Shown here: positions 6,584 through 7,538 of the stretch, piece by piece
Layout: each line of letters starts with the position of its first letter
Numbering within the stretch: the first letter of the stretch is position 1
From: Gammaproteobacteria bacterium
GTDB taxonomy: Bacteria; Pseudomonadota; Gammaproteobacteria; Steroidobacterales; GCA-2729495
Direction of reading: 5' to 3'
Assembly (NCBI GenBank): GCA_030429685.1
Contig: JAUIEY010000092.1
Span: 1-7,538 of the forward strand
Length of the DNA stretch: 7,538 bases
The notes under the pieces: model-generated
Seen by the model: only the letters and a program-made list of their open reading frames with translations
Told to the model about the DNA's origin: nothing
The model's database searches: none
Translations under genes and position numbers: made by a program

Positions 6584-6626
6584 TTTAGAAATTAATTAAC
6601 TTATTGAATTTAAAGAATTAAATTCG
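6584..6626. other. AT-rich DNA unwinding element candidate
   Basis: Nearly all A and T, with only a handful of G or C among 43 bases, in an otherwise GC-rich region and directly beside DnaA box 3. It contains the 8-base palindrome TTAATTAA (6592-6599) and a 20-base inverted repeat. This is the most easily melted stretch in the window. Confidence 0.7.
6606..6625. repeat. Perfect 8-base inverted repeat inside the unwinding element
   Basis: GAATTTAA at 6606-6613 and TTAAATTC at 6618-6625 are exact reverse complements separated by AGAA. When single-stranded, either strand could fold into a small hairpin. It may mark a protein site in the melted origin or may simply be a chance product of low complexity. 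Confidence 0.6.
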
Positions 6627-6706
6627 ATTGCAAACAGATTGAATGTCGCTTTACAGCAACTACAGTTTTTAAATACAAAACGATTTATTTATATACGGGT
6701 GATGGA

Positions 6707-7538
6707 ATGAAGCTGAGTACGTCGCGTGAATCGCTGTTAAAACCGCTGCAGGCGGTTATCGGCGTGGTTGAGCGCCGCCAGACAATGCCGGTGCTGGCCA
6801 ACGTACTGCTGGTCGTGAGCGACAATGAACTGACCGTTACGGCCACTGATCTGGAAGTGGAACTGTCAGCGACCACGGCGGTGGACAAGGTCACGGCAAG
6901 TGGTGAAATAACAGTGCCGGGGCGCAAACTGCTGGATATCTGCCGCGCCCTGGAAGACGGCCCGGACGTCAAACTAAGCCTCAGTGGTGATCGTCTTACG
7001 GTGCAATCGGGACGCAGCAAGTTTGTATTGTCGACATTACCGGCCGCCGAATTCCCGCTGATTGAAGATACGGCGATGGATCGGCAATTCACCATGAGTC
7101 AGGCGGATCTGGGACGACTGCTGGACCGCACCCATTTTTCCATGGCCCAACAGGACGTGCGTTATTACCTGAATGGTCTGTTGCTCGAGACCGGCAGCGG
7201 CAAGCTGCGGGCGGTGGCTACCGACGGCCATCGTCTGGCGCTGAGCGATACGGCACTGGAGGGTGCCGACAGCGGCAAGTCCCAGGTGATCGTGCCGCGC
7301 AAGGGCGTGGTCGAGTTGCAGCGTTTGCTGGACGGCGATGCCGACGTGCAGATAGCACTAAGTGGCAACCACATCAGGGTTGTGGTCGGCAATATTCGGT
7401 TCACCTCGAAGCTTATAGATGGCCGGTTCCCCGACTATGATCGCGTGATACCTGCCAGCGGCGGCAATGTTCTCAAAGCGGACCGTGACACCCTGCGGCA
7501 TGCGCTGCAGCGTGCAGCTATTCTTTCGAACGAAAAGT
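6707..7538 (+). CDS. dnaN: DNA polymerase III beta subunit (sliding clamp), 3' end outside window
   Basis: Ring-shaped processivity clamp that tethers DNA polymerase III and other partners to DNA. The first 277 residues of about 366 are present; the frame runs off the right edge without a stop. It starts MKLSTSRESLLKPLQ, like E. coli MKFTVEREHLLKPLQ. Domain 1 (to about 120) contains ATDLEVEL and SGRSKFVLSTLPAAEFP, domain 2 (about 128-245) contains MAQQDVRYYLNG and VATDGHRLAL, and the start of domain 3 ends in AAILSNEK. The protein-binding pocket is intact and keeps E. coli numbering: Leu155, Thr172, His175, Arg176, Leu177, Pro242, Arg246. The ATG is preceded by GGGTGA four bases upstream. It lies 262 bases after dnaA, so it may be co-transcribed with dnaA through the origin region or use its own promoter; recF and gyrB would be the usual next genes. 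Confidence 0.98.
   Translation, partial: MKLSTSRESLLKPLQAVIGVVERRQTMPVLANVLLVVSDNELTVTATDLEVELSATTAVDKVTASGEITVPGRKLLDICRALEDGPDVKLSLSGDRLTVQSGRSKFVLSTLPAAEFPLIEDTAMDRQFTMSQADLGRLLDRTHFSMAQQDVRYYLNGLLLETGSGKLRAVATDGHRLALSDTALEGADSGKSQVIVPRKGVVELQRLLDGDADVQIALSGNHIRVVVGNIRFTSKLIDGRFPDYDRVIPASGGNVLKADRDTLRHALQRAAILSNEK

Larger units (their letters stand above)
6445..6706. other. Probable chromosomal replication origin (oriC), dnaA-dnaN intergenic region
   Basis: The 262 bases hold no gene. From left to right: a GC-rich part (6445-6506), three perfect DnaA boxes within 76 bases (6507-6582), an extremely AT-rich block (6584-6626), a mixed stretch, and a second AT-rich block (about 6665-6695) before the dnaN ribosome-binding site. 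Clustered boxes beside an AT-rich unwinding element, next to dnaA, are the standard layout of a bacterial oriC. Weaker box-like sites are GGTGCATAA (6462-6470, minus orientation, one mismatch to TTATNCACA) and TTGACCACA (6531-6539, two mismatches). There is no GATC in the region. Activity is inferred, not shown. Confidence 0.85.

Noticed and set aside
6583..6600. DnaA-trio repeats after DnaA box 3
   Set aside because: Only one TAG triplet follows the box and no regular run of TAG/TAA triplets in phase is present, so the motif cannot be supported.
6650..6700. dnaN promoter in the AT-rich stretch
   Set aside because: Several TATA-like hexamers exist but none has a good -35 at 16-18 bases; in such AT-rich DNA hexamers are uninformative.

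Overview
The window is the chromosomal replication-origin neighbourhood of a bacterium, almost certainly a non-enteric gammaproteobacterium. The evidence is the order rpmH-rnpA-yidC-mnmE read leftward from dnaA-dnaN, and DnaA, YidC and DnaN proteins that follow the E. coli and Pseudomonas versions motif by motif. Base composition is moderately GC-rich except at the origin. The genus cannot be named from this sequence. There are no tRNA or rRNA genes, mobile elements or CRISPR arrays.

Layout, left to right. Bases 1-872 (+) hold the 3' part of a membrane-anchored GGDEF diguanylate cyclase, open at the left edge. Facing it across a 15-base gap is a small exported monohaem cytochrome c (888-1295, -). 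Bases 1375-4952 (-) are the classical leftward cluster: mnmE (tRNA U34 modification GTPase), yidC (membrane insertase), rnpA (RNase P protein) and rpmH (ribosomal protein L34). The genes are tightly packed: yidC and mnmE overlap by 34 bases, and rnpA abuts yidC with no yidD between them. The 166-base gap 4953-5118 is a divergent control region with a good rpmH promoter and a perfect DnaA box. dnaA (5119-6444, +) follows, then a 262-base intergenic region with three perfect DnaA boxes and a very AT-rich segment, the likely oriC. The 5' three-quarters of dnaN (6707 to the right edge, +) ends the window.

Functionally, DnaA binds the boxes to open the origin and probably to control its own gene and rpmH. 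DnaN is the clamp that makes replication processive. L34, RNase P protein, YidC and MnmE belong to ribosome assembly, tRNA maturation, membrane protein insertion and tRNA modification. The cytochrome and the cyclase look like unrelated neighbours.

The main anomaly is at the 5' end of rnpA. The conserved RnpA N-terminus is encoded, but its reading frame has no ATG, GTG or TTG start upstream of that block. A plausible ATG lies one frame away, separated from the RnpA frame by a run of four A. This suggests a one-base deletion (real or an assembly error), a non-canonical ATT start, or recoding. I see no clear new biological system; most of the window is ordinary, well-conserved origin-proximal sequence.
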